Of a stretch of DNA of 64,000 nt, positions 31,259 through 43,020 are shown piece by piece. The notes under the pieces were generated by a model that saw only the letters and a program-made list of their open reading frames with translations, was not told the DNA's origin and did not search any database. Position 1 is the first letter of the stretch; every line of letters starts with the position of its first letter. The DNA is from Nemertoderma westbladi. Taxonomy: Eukaryota; Xenacoelomorpha; Nemertodermatida; Nemertodermatidae. Made by a program: the position numbers and the translations under genes. The stretch covers positions 1 to 64,000 of the forward strand of contig JAUCBJ010000066.1 of the NCBI GenBank assembly GCA_032718475.1, written 5' to 3'.

Positions 31259-32409
31259 TTACTTTAGTAGAAAGGGTTTGGTAACTTTTCCCAAGAACAG
31301 CAGAATTTCGTTTCGTATGTCTCGAATAGCGAACAGAAAAGGACGAGTTGCATAGAAAGGAGGCTCTTTATCGAGATCGACCTCAGTGTTCGTCTCATCC
31401 GAACAAGTAACAGTATCATCAGCATCATCACCCCAAGTTCGTTGACTTGCACCAAGGTTTTGTGAATAATACCATCGACACACAGGCCGTCAGAGGTGGT
31501 CGCTTCCGATAAATCGCAAATCCCCTTCGAAAACAGATCAGGCATCCCCATTGCCGAAAGGGTTTCACTGAAACTGAAATAATCTTCCACTTGAAACTTT
31601 GGGATATGAACATCCAATTTCGTTGATTTAAATCCTTTGAACACCCTATTTAATAATTTGCTACTCAGGTTGGCCTCCAAATCGTCGATTCTCTCAAACG
31701 GCATCATAAATATCATCGAAATATCATTTCCTTTGTAGGGCATCTCTAAGACTGCGAGGTCGTTGTCTCGATATAAGTTAAAATTCACGTCTCTCATTTC
31801 CATGAACATCGCATCGACCACACCTTCACTGTCTGTAATGAATTTACCTTTCTTGGTGTTCTGGGCGAAGAATTGTTGTTCCCAATCTCCCTTGAAGTAC
31901 AAGGCGTTTACCAGTACCAAATTGGTGTGAGAATTGAGAACGTCCCCGCCAATTACATTCTTTATCTTATCCTTCGTCATAGATTCCACCCATTTATTGA
32001 TCAATAATCGAACTTTTTCAGAAGACGCTTGAAAGTCGACTTTCTCTAACTCAGAACCGTACTGCTCTTTGGTTAGCTGTAGATATTCATCTTTGATCGG
32101 ATAATCCTGTAGCACGTAAAGCTTATTAGCTCCATCGAGAGTGTAGGGCTTTTCATCTCTATAAAGATAGTTTTGTATTGCCTGAATAGCGTTGTGTATT
32201 TCGTCATCTTTTAGGTCTTTGTAATGGAGAACTTTTCTCATCTGTTGTTTAGTTGCCCCTGCAGTGCCACCAAATGTCATTGATAGCGCCGTTGTCAGAC
32301 TCAATGGACTGATCAGAATGTTGGTATCGGATTTATCCTTTATTATCTCCTTGTACAGATCGATAGCGAAACTGGTGATTGATCGACTAATCTTAGGTAC
32401 GCATTCCAT
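31259..32409 (-). CDS. Serpin, single exon, frameshifted at the reactive-loop hinge
   Basis: Serine-protease-inhibitor fold without a signal peptide, so probably intracellular (clade B-like). Hallmarks include NILISPLSLTTALSMTFGG (30-48), LVLVNALYFKGDWEQQF (164-180), MIFMMPF (232-238) and the start of strand s5A, HKTLVQVNELG (316-326). At GGGG (31431-31434) the frame breaks. The expected C-terminus, with FYATRPFLFAIRD and LLFLGKVTKP, continues in another frame to 31259. One missing base in the G run would explain it, by real mutation or sequencing error. A repaired product would be about 384 residues, normal for the family. The hinge, usually small residues (EEGTEAAAAT), is acidic here (DDADDT), which argues against inhibitory action. 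As written, the protein gains an unrelated tail of about 55 residues. Confidence 0.88.
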
Positions 32410-32631
32410 TGTTAGCCAAATATAACTAATAGTTTAGGTATTGAATTAGTTGTCTTAGACACAAAATTAACATAAATTACTGCAATGTGGAAACTCACAT
32501 AATAATATACAAATAGGCATATTATTTGGGTATTACGCCCCCCCCCCCCCCCCCTTCCCACTTTCATTGAAAATTTGAACTGTACTTTATTATAATTTTT
32601 TTGTTAAATACCATTTGTAGGTATGTAAAGA
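32410..32631. other. Serpin upstream region with poly-C tract
   Basis: AT-rich, with a run of 17 C at 32538-32554. No promoter element could be singled out. Confidence 0.4.
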
Positions 32632-33888
32632 CACGAAGTGGGGCCTTCGCGCAGCACGTGAAATGAGTTAATGCTAAGTATCAACTCGAAAGGATTATAA
32701 AAACATAGGAGAAGATTTTCCCGGAAAACGTTAACCCTCTAGCGGGAGACTGGGTAACTGAAGAAGGAAGGATTAGTTTCCCTACAAAGCCACAGCCTAT
32801 GGTCTATTACATATCTACCAAGTTTCCGATTGACGGATCATAAATAACGAAATGTTGGAAGGTTTTCACTTTCATACATTTAGCCCTCTAGCGGCATATT
32901 AAAGAACTACGGATCGATCACCTTCCTCACAAAGACGAGGCGTGTGGTCTAGTACATACCGGTACTGTATATTCCAAAATTCAGCTTAAATAGATTAAGA
33001 TCAAGGAATTCGCGAAGGTTATCACTTTCCTACATTTCGCCCTCTAGCGGCAGACTCGAAAACTCCGGACCGATTACTGTCCACACAAAGACTTAGGATG
33101 TCTTCTAGTACATATATGACAAGTTTCAGCTTGATCAGATCATAAATAACTAAATGGAAGAATAATTTCACATTCGGGACATTTCGCCCTCTAGCGGCAG
33201 ACTGGAGAACTGCAGACAGATTAGCCTCCTTTGAAATTTACAGCTAATGGTCTAGTACATACTTCCCAAGTTTCAGCTTAAACGGATTAAAAGCAAAGAA
33301 ATGGGTGGCCATTTAATGTTTAGACATGTGGCCCTCTACCGGCAGACTGGAAAACTTCGGACCGATTACAACCCACACAAAGACTCAGGATGTCATCTAG
33401 TACATATATGACAAGTTTCAGCGTAATCAGATCATAAACAACTAAATGGAAGAATAATTTCACATTCGGGACATTTCGCCCTCTAGCGGCAGACTGGAGA
33501 ACTGCAGACAGATTAGCCTCCTTTGAAATTTACAGCTAATGGTCTAGTACATACTTCCCAAGTTTCAGCTTAAACGGATTAAAAGCAAAGAAATGGGTGG
33601 CCATTTAATGTTTAGACATGTGGCCCTCTAGCGGGAGACCATTGCACTGATGGTGTCTGAAAGTCTCTCAAAAATCTCAACTTTTGCTCATATTGATACC
33701 TACAAATTTTCAACTTGGCAGCTTTAAATCCGACAAAGTTATTAGCATGTCAAAATCGTAACGACGACGACAACGACGACGACGACAACGACGACGACGA
33801 CGACGACGACAACTATTTGCATAAATTGACCCACCCCCTAACACTGTCAATTCGCTAAGGCTCCGCCAACTTCGTGGCTCGCCCCACA
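32632..33888. repeat. Repeat block with seven units of about 147 bp
   Basis: Edges CACGAAGTGGGGCCTTCGCG (32632) and ACTTCGTGGCTCGCCCCAC (33869-33888) are partly inverted and suggest a non-autonomous element. Inside, GCCCTCTAGCGGCAGACT recurs at 32734, 32883, 33039, 33186, 33331, 33478 and 33623, a period of 145-156. Blocks 33090-33330 and 33381-33622 are nearly identical, giving a 291-bp higher-order unit. A CGACGACAACGACGAC microsatellite (33762-33810) lies near the right edge. Confidence 0.85.
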
Positions 33889-34080
33889 TAAATGATATGT
33901 TGGTCCAGTTTTGCTAGAATTCCATATATCCGTATTCGTATCCTATTCGATATATTTTTATTATTAATAACACTTTTAAAATTCATCTAGAAAAGTGAAA
34001 AAAGTTATAACAAGTAATAAATAGTAATACAACAAGTAATAAACATACAATATTGCAATGTTCTAGAGTTAATATACATA

Positions 34081-34314
34081 CAATATTGCAATGTTCTAGA
34101 GTTAATATACGGAAATAATAACATGAAGCGAATAAAACTGAATAATCACTGATGCTGTTCCCGAAGCAAATTAACCTGTATAATTACCGAGGCCGTAGGC
34201 CGAGGTTATTATATTAGGTTAATTTGCTGAAGGATAAGGCAGAAGTGATTATTACAGTTTTATTCGCTGAAGGTTATTAGTTCCGTATATTAACTCTTGA
34301 ACATTGCAATATTG
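34081..34314. repeat. Short hairpin element, arms about 110 bp
   Basis: CAATATTGCAATGTTCTAGAG (34081) is repeated inverted at the right end (34314), with further pairing through GTATATTAACTC, GAATAAAACTG and AAATTAACCT. The tip is CCGAGGCCGTAGGCCGAGG near 34190. A partial direct copy of the left end lies just upstream (34049-34080). No coding content. Confidence 0.85.
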
Positions 34315-35097
34315 TGTTTATTGTTAATTTGAGCATATTGAACGAACAACATGACAGCATACTGTACTTTGTATTTTTAAGGATCGTGTCCTAAAACAAA
34401 CATTAATCGCTCCTAATAACATCGCTCCAGAGGTCGTGGGGTTCTACCCCTGCAGGCGCGCCAGGATAGTTTTCGTTTTGGCACAAATGCTTTAAAGGTA
34501 CTAACCAAACCAGGGCGCATATATGTTTTGTTAATTAAATGGTCGTTAAATGAGTACCAGTTATCTCTTTGCCTGTAAGCAGTATAGTTCTGTGGGTTCT
34601 ATACTGGAAATGAGTGGTGAGACCTTCTTTTCTATTTTTCGTACTTGTTACAAGGAGGTCTCCTTGTTTTTTTTTCGTTTCCGCACTCATTGCCTCTAAC
34701 ATAAGGTAAGGACGACCGAATCGGTGCAACTACTGTATATTTTTTTCATTATCTATTTAATAAATTGTTGCAGAAATTACGTTATTTTATTTTCTTCAAT
34801 TCTAGACTCTTTTCACTGTTAAATTCATAAAGATAAAGCCAACTTTACTATGGATATTCATAATAATAATACGATTTGTTGGTATTTTTTAAAACACTAG
34901 CTACTGTACCATTTTTATGAATACACTAACTATATACCATTGAAAACACTAGCTACCATAAAAATTCAACATGTACCGAGTCGGAAATGTATTATGTTCC
35001 AGAACATAAATCAACATCCAAAACAGCTATAAAACAGTTATACGTTACAGTTATACTAATATAGTTATTATGTTATGGTGACACGGGTTACACTAGT

Positions 35098-35135
<38 letters not shown>

Positions 35136-38100
35136 AGTAAAATTTAATGAAATTAGTTTAGTAAGATGGCAAACAACGAAAAGATCTTAAGTTTTTATTA
35201 TACCGTTTCTATCTAATTTAATGATGCTCGAATAGCTTTTGGTGAGGTCTGTTTGGAATAAGAGTTATCCTTCTTACGAATACTGGAGTAGAATTTAAAG
35301 TGCCAATCTGTTAATGAGATGGTTATTGAGATGGTCATTTTGCTTAGTGTGAAATATATACATAGCTACAGTACATGTGTAAAACCGTAGCAAATTTGGT
35401 ATATTCATGTAGGCCTACCATAGGATAATAAATAAAATTATATGAATATACTGCAACATATATTTTCTAGAATCCCGTATCAGAGCAATATCACTTTATA
35501 ATATTAATATAATATTACTTTAACTCCTTCCGTAAATAAGGCGTTGAACAATAAACTATATTTTTATATACATATATTTTATATTTTTATTTACATTATT
35601 TTCACTGGTATTGATTTCATACAATGTAATTAATTTGTAATTACATTTACTAGGCCTATACACCTGCAATGATATTTACATTAATCTGTAGGAACTGTGT
35701 TAATTTAAGGTACATATTATATACATAACACATATCCCAATTTGTAAACTAGCTAGTTCTTTGACAAATTTTTCAAAAATATGAACTGCTGTTGTGTAAT
35801 TAATTAAAAAGTTCTAGAATGATTTTCTTATTCTAGAACTTTTTAAAAAGTTTCAAATCATATACAAACTAGCTAATTGTTGTTATTTATGTAAATAAAT
35901 TCTAAAACATTATTTTTGATTCTATAATATTTTATAAAATATTAAAAAATCACTCATTACTTTTTGCTATTTTTGAATATCTATAAAGGTAGGTTAGTAT
36001 GTAGTATGTATAGCCATGGTACTAGTATAGTACCACCAAGGTGTACTAAATAACTAATAAAATTTAAGTTATTTAGTACACCTTGAGTACCACCCATAAA
36101 AAATATAGCCTAAAATGATTTAGAAACTAAAATAAAATATTCTAGAATATTAATAACTAGCTTGCTAATTACTAATTGTGTTTTTTTATGGTAACTAACA
36201 CAGTGGTTTTTACTAGCTAGAACTTTTTGAAATTACATAAAAAAAATACTAGCTAGTAAAAAAACACTAGCTAGTAGCTACCATAACAAAATATTTACTA
36301 AGGTTCTAGAACATTCACCAATTTTGTGTTTTTTTAATGATTTGAGTTAAAACCCATTAATTTCCTACAAATTATTATTGTAGCTGTGATTTTTATTATT
36401 GTAGCTACTATTTTCTTACTATCTAGTTTTAAAATATTTTAAGTAAAATATATTTTACAATTTTAAATCATAAAATTATAATATATTTTAGACCAAACTA
36501 TATTTGTTCTAGAACAATATTTACTTTTATTTATAACTGCTAACATATGTTGTCGAACAGTTTAAAATAATAACTAACAAAAACTGTAATTAAAAATTAT
36601 TTTGACTAGCTAATAAACAGAATAAAAACTACTACCTAATTAGGTACTTAAAATCACTAGTTACCATGAAAATTCATAGTTGTTCGGAATTGTTTTTAAC
36701 ACTAAACAAATAAAAAAAACACCGAAACACACATTTTTAAAAAGGGTTCTAGAACAAAAAATGCATTGTATGCAAAAGAACAATGCAAAAGAACATTACG
36801 TTTTACAAAAATGAATGAATAGACAATTTATTATGTTCTAAAACATTTTTAAAAAAGTAAGAACAACTTGGATAACAACAAATATATAATTAATTTAAAA
36901 TGTTGAAGAACAACAATTATTTGTTCTAGATCAAAATTAATAAAAAATGAATAGACAATATGGTCTAGAATATTGTAAAAAAGTAACGAAGACTAGCTAG
37001 TATAACAAATCTGGTGGAGGTTTGCACAAAACACAGTAGTACCAGTTGCTCCGTCTGAGGGGGCCTTATGTGAACTGTGTTGTAGCTAATTATTACAAAT
37101 GTTCTAGAAAAACCTACACCATCTCCTGGAATATAGTGTCGTATAGTTTAACCTCACTCCTCCTCCTTGGGTGAGCCAGAGTTTTTATTTTTGCTTTTAT
37201 TCTCTAGCTACAAGCGTTTGATAAAGGTGTATCCGGCGATATTTCACCAGTTACACTGCAGTTTTGTTCAACCGAGGCGATATACAGAAAAGTGTCCAAA
37301 CTATTGCCATTTTTGTGTGAAAAATAAAGTTTATCCAAACCCATCATATGATATATATATTCTAAATGATTGAAAAAAAATATTCTGTAGAATTCAGTGA
37401 AAGTATTGGCCGACCTTATGACCTGTGAAAAAATATACTGCTTGTCCATTCCTGTCCATTCCTGTCCACTTCCTGTAACAATTATTTTAATACATATTCT
37501 AGTAATAGTAATGAAAGCCCGGTTACAGACGGTTACAGGTGGGGGACGTTTTATGGTACGACTGACACTGCCAAACACACATTATAAATGCTGCGTATGA
37601 ACATTGTACATCATATATGAAGCATTTTCAAGGAGGATTTCAGAACTGTTATTGTTTTACCGAGGTACCAATTATGGGATTCTATCAGCTTTAACGTTGG
37701 TTACAGGAGGGGACAGTTTATGATTTTCTCTCCGATCTGAGGCTCTTTCGATGAATTTGTATAATTGTTTTTGTGTCTTACAGCTGAGTAATTACAGATT
37801 CTTAAAATAAAATGTCAAGATGTACCTGTAACCACAATTGCCGTTATTCAATTTGTGCCATTGGGGGACATTTTAGTGGTGTAGTAGAAAACAAAGTGTT
37901 CCAGGATCTCCTGTATGCTAACTATACATCTACAGACTATGATGTTTGTTAACATTTATAGACAAATTTTCGAGCTTTCATTTGGTATTTAACATATTAA
38001 CTTTTATTAACATCAGATAGAAACTAGAGCTCCTTTTAACTGCTCCTAATCATTTTTTTTGTCAAAACATCACGTTTTCCGTGGTTTTTGACGATATCAA

Positions 38101-40149
38101 GCACAATTTAGTGCTATTCATTTACAGTAGCGCTTAGCAAACATGGTTTCCTAGATTCCTGATGAAAATGTCTACCTGTAACATTTTATTTCATGAGATT
38201 TCATTCAGTAGAAATGGAATTACACCATGGTCTCACTTTTTGTATATTGCTCCAACCTTATAGTGATACCAATAGAAAGCTGGCCGTGCAAGGATTCCAA
38301 AAATGTAAATCATTTGAATTTGGTGTGGAAATTTGGTTATGGGCATTCGAAAGTTGCGAGTTATTGACATTCGAAAGTTGCATGTATTTGCTGGACTTTT
38401 ATCCTATTTAATAAATACTTCATGTTCTAGAACATTTTGGTTATGATAAATATTTATTAATATATTAATAATTAATTAATTAGTAATTTATTTACGGAAT
38501 TACATTGATTTACGTGCCCATTGTAATGTATAATATTTATATATATTTATTTATATCTAATCATCAATAAATATATATCTGTATATGTACTAAATTTGCA
38601 CAACACATGACAAACAAAAGGAACAGTAGGGAAGAGTAAGTAGCAAATTGGTGATGTTCCAGAATAATTTAATAAATTTAACAATAAGCTGTGATTCAAT
38701 GGGAAATTAGTAATATTTACACTGGCGTGTTACACATTAATTGCTATATCTCGGAAACTAGATATATCTAGCTATATCTAGGTATCAAATTTTTAACTAT
38801 TTCAAAAATTTCACGATATATTACGGTAACTGTTGTAAAAAAAATTCACAATTCCACTGCAAGGAAATTTAATAATTTCCATTAATGTTAGCGAAGATTT
38901 TTCACATAATAAAATTGTCATTGCTCTATTGATTTTAGGTGTAATTTATTAATTTGTTTTGTTTAAAAACCGCAATAGTTTATAATATAACAAATAAATG
39001 TTTTGGTAATAAGGGTTTTTGAGGTCGATAAATCCGATGGGCGAGGTTACATCCACCCGTTTAGTAGAGAAGTCGTGTAAATAAGCTCTCTATATTGTAC
39101 CAGAAAAATTAGTATTAAAAGTGGTTAAATGATTACACAAATTTCCGTTGCTCTGGAAACTAAATTGGTAACTATCCAGAAGTGCATACTTCTGTCAATC
39201 GATAGTCATTAGAGTAAAGTTTATTTATCTGTACGAAATTTGGAGAAAATCCCACCAATATACCCCTTTGTTGCTATGTAAAATCCATGTTGCTATGAAA
39301 AGAACAGGAAATTGAAACTTATTCGCATAATATATTTTTATAGACTTTTTTTGCGTATTAACAAGGTAATATACTGTAGAATAAAAAATTGGTTTGGATG
39401 ATTGTGAATTTGTTATGGGTTGACCCTCTTTTTTAGCTAGATTAACTCGCCTAATGGACTGCGGCAGAAGCAAAGACATGCAACATTCGAATGCCTATAA
39501 CTCAGCTATTTCCCAACCAAATACATAACTATTTACATCATTGTGTGCAAAGTAGCACTTTGCAGTGTTATGATACGAGTTTATTTATGTACCGAACGAA
39601 CGCAGCGAAGGAAGTCTACATAAATAAACAAGGGTCTTTAACTCTGAAAAGTGACCTTTGCAAGCAATGATGTATGTAATTTTGTTACATTATGTCAACT
39701 TATCAGCGTTCGGTATGTGAAGAAAGGATGTCATGGATGCTCATTTATACATTTTAATCATGTACTATTTCGAAAATAAGTGAAATTTATTAACAGGTAC
39801 AAAGTACTAATTATACATTTATATCGAATTAAAGTTTATTGTTGTTATCTCCTGCATGGATGTGATAAATCTCTGATCCATCGTCGACTGAAGCAAACTG
39901 AGTCACCGTCTGTGTCCGTTCAGTTTTACTGAACACTGTCGCCATTTTCTTTGGTCATTTTCTCTAAAGTGTCTTCTATTGGACGTAATGGATTACAGTA
40001 CAAGTACACGTTAAACAATTATTTACATACAGAAGCTAGTCCCGCCACTGCAAACTGGATAATAAAGCAGCACTCATTAACATAAATGGAAATAATACAT
40101 TCTGGAATACGGTAATTGAATTAGTTTCCATGTCATTGATTACTTTGCA
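34315..40149. other. Gene-poor AT-rich desert
   Basis: No coding region is supported over 5.8 kb; open stretches of 60-124 codons have no domain-like sequence. Contents: a run of 37 C (35099-35135), a cluster of TTCTAGAA palindromes between 35465 and 37109 mixed with ACTAGCTAG words, a piece near 37174-37220 inverted relative to 42262-42310, a fragment at 38276-38320 (GAAAGCTGGCCGTGCAAGGA) related to 42165 and 47750, and a segment at 39545-39710 related by inversion to 42069-42150. Confidence 0.6.
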
Positions 40150-42032
40150 GCAGGCCCACTTTGAAAAGCTCCTCAATAATGACAGGTGATAACTTTATAG
40201 AAGTAAAAGTGTCTGAGTCTGTACTCCCAGATATTCCCATTGGCGATATCTCCTTTGCAGAAATGAAGGCTGCTGCAAAGAGCATTAAGACCAATCGTGC
40301 CAGTGGAGTAGATTGTGTTCCCCCTGAGGTCTTTAAAATACCTGAGTGTTTAAAGCTCATCTATCCCATCATAGTAGACATGTAACGAACAACAAGAGTC
40401 CCACAAGAAATGAAAACAAATAAGTCCCAGATATTCCCATTGGCGATATCTCCTTTGCCGAAGTGAAGGCTGTTGCAAAGAGCATTAAGACCAATCATCC
40501 AGTGGAGTAGATGGTGTTCTCCCTGAGGTCTTTAAAATACCTGAGTGTTTAAAGCTCATCTATCCCATCATAGTAGACATGTACCTAACAACAAGAGTCC
40601 CACAAGAAATTAAAACAAATAAGTTGGTGCCAGTTCCCAAGAAGGGCAACCTAACACTCTATGGTTCTTTTCGGGGAATCGCATTGATCTCGATTGCTGC
40701 AAAGCTATACAATAGAATTCTATTAAATCGCATCAGGGATCCCATTGAGAGACTGCTCCGTGGAAATCAGAATGGGTTCCGTAAAGGTGGGACCATGGAG
40801 CCCATTTTGGCACTTAGATGAATACTGTAATTGAAGAGTTATCAAAAAAGAAAGACAGGCATCAGGTTGTTATCTTTGTTGACTTCTTCAAGGCCTTTGA
40901 TTCAGTCACTCGCTCACGTATGTTCAGCATACTTTCATTATATGGGATTCCTGATAAAATTATTGCAGCAATCAGATCAGTATACGATGGTTCGACAACA
41001 TTTGTGTCTACTGTTGACGGTGACACAGAACCATTTGAAGTGTTATGGGGTGTCCTCCCGGGAGACACACTTGCACCATTCTTGTTTATAATTGTGGTTG
41101 ACTATGTTCTACGCATGTCCTTAGATCATCTTAATGATGATGGGGTGATGATAACTCCAGCTACTGGCTCCAGAAGTCGAGGAAATTCTGCCAATTACCT
41201 AACTGATCTAGACTTTGCTGATGACTTAGGAGTACTCTCAGAATCACTAGAGGAAGTCCAACGGCTCCTCAGTCCATTAGAACATGATGCTTCTAGTGTT
41301 GGTCTTTTTATTAACTCCAGAAAGACCAAAATTTTGACAGTTAACTGTGAAAGTCCTCAGCAAGTCTCTGATCGGATGAGCATAAGCTCAAAGGATGGTA
41401 TGCTTGAGCATGTGGACGACTTCTGTTACCTGGGATCATGTATCCGGAAGTCAGGTGAGGACCTTCGAATACGTAAGGGAAAGGCATGGGCAGCCTTCAT
41501 AGGCTTTCCAGGATTTGGAAGTCACAGATAATTAATCGGAAACTTAAGGTCCGATTATTTAGAGCAGCAGTAGTTCCAGTACTCCTCTATGGGAGTCCAT
41601 GCTGGGCTCTAACTGCTGAGGACACCAAATCTCAGGATGGCACATTCACAAGAATGCTACGCCGGGTTCATTGTGTCAAGTACAATGCACACATCTCCAA
41701 CCAGACACTATATAACATTGGAGGTGTCTCATTGGTTCCCCCAAGCTTGACACTAGAACAAAATCGCCTCCGCTTTGCAGGACATTGCTTTCGCCGTGAG
41801 GACCAGCCAGTGCATAATCTTGTACTTTGGCAGCCTCATGGAGTGAATAAGCATGGTGGACAGCCCATGACTTTCTTGAGACGCATCTTAAAGAACACTG
41901 GCCTTGAAGATGCGGATGATCTAGCAAATGTCATGGGTGATAGGGAGTTGTGGCGGCGCAATTTTGTCGACAAGCTGGCACAGCATTCTTAAAAATGCAG
42001 CTGCAATTCAGCATGGCGATCCTAGTAGTAGT
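40150..42032 (+). mobile_element. LINE (non-LTR retrotransposon), 5'-truncated copy
   Basis: Begins at AGGCCCACTTTGAAAAGC and ends in a TAGTAGTAG tail. It encodes a reverse transcriptase broken over several frames. Segments: NRASGVDCVPPEVF, RGIALISIAAKLYNRILLNR, the catalytic-region IFVDFFKAFDSVTR, LDFADDLGVLS (ADD box) and the terminal GHCFRREDQPVHNLVLWQPH. A stretch of about 200 bp (40225-40424) is tandemly duplicated, and frameshifts join the pieces, so it is dead. Three more copies lie at 30452, 53300 (inverted) and 57370. The clade was not determined. Confidence 0.88.
40579..41992 (+). pseudogene. LINE reverse transcriptase, broken
   Basis: The three best frames are 40579-40821, 40818-41531 and 41486-41992, which overlap and together cover fingers, palm and the C-terminal cysteine-containing region. 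IFVDFFKAFDSV supplies the first catalytic aspartate and FADDLG the pair. Frameshifts near 40815 and 41500 inactivate the copy. Confidence 0.85.
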
Positions 42033-42068
42033 AGTAGTAGTTGCAGCGTTCCGCCCTATAGACGGCAA

Positions 42069-42097
42069 CGCTGCAAAGTAGTACTTTGCAGCGTTAC
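42069..42097. repeat. Near-perfect palindrome AACGCTGCAAAGTA...
   Basis: AACGCTGCAAAGTA is followed by its inverted copy TACTTTGCAGCGTT around one central base. A diverged form, GCAAAGTAGCACTTTGC, occurs at 39548. With flanking AATGTAACAAAAT, both belong to one dispersed family that brackets the LINE copy. Confidence 0.8.
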
Positions 42098-43020
42098 GAG
42101 TAATTCACCAGAACGCTGTTAAGTTTACATAATGTAACAAAATATGTTTACATATTTGGAATCTTTGCACGGCCAGCTTTCCACTAGTAATCACTATCAA
42201 CAAATCACTATAAAGTTTAAGAATAACTGCATGCGAAGTAACAACTTGTGCAATATCGATGGAGACATCTTTTTTAAACGCTTGTAGCTAAAGAATGAAA
42301 GCAAAAATAAAAATTCTTGCTATGTTTCAATTTTGAGAAAAATTTGGGGCTACCTGAATAACTACACAGTATCCTATGACATGGTCTATATGGCGTAAAT
42401 CCATATAATTCTAATATTTTCTAATTTGTTTCAGAACATTAATTATTATTTCACTAATTGTGTTTGTTTTTTTTGACGACTATTCTAATGATATCTACGT
42501 GGATTATATTCCCAAAACGAAAAATGTAGCCGTTAGAGGTATTTCGTTCAATCTCAATGTGTATGACTAACGTTATGTTTTATTTATTGTTCTATTAATT
42601 CAACTATATTTTACTACTGTATATATAGTTCTTTATTTACCCTGTACTTTATGAAGTAAATAATAATTACTGCACAACCCGGTATCAGTTAAAAACATAA
42701 ACCTGTTTTCGCCGCTCAATGAATTAAAAAATGTAGTGAAATATTATTTTTAATTAAACAATTGGATAATTTCATTTATAAATTGAGCACATTTATGTGA
42801 AACATAAATACTGTCATCTAATGTTAGTTTACACTAAAAGTTCATTGAATAAAATAGATATGGGTTAATAATGTACGAAGCAGAATGTTAAGCAGGGCTG
42901 GTGGAACATAATAATAATAATATAATATATTACAATTATTAACCACTAAGACCCCATTATTTAATTATCGCATCACACCAAATTCATCAACCATAATCCT
43001 TTTAATAATACAATTAAATT
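42098..43020. other. No gene seen
   Basis: AT-rich spacer containing the dispersed repeat pieces at 42105-42320 described for the desert. Confidence 0.45.

Noticed and set aside
34428-34470. GGTCGTGGGGTTCTACCCCTGC as a tRNA or SINE B box
   Set aside because: The B box is imperfect and no A box lies at the right distance.
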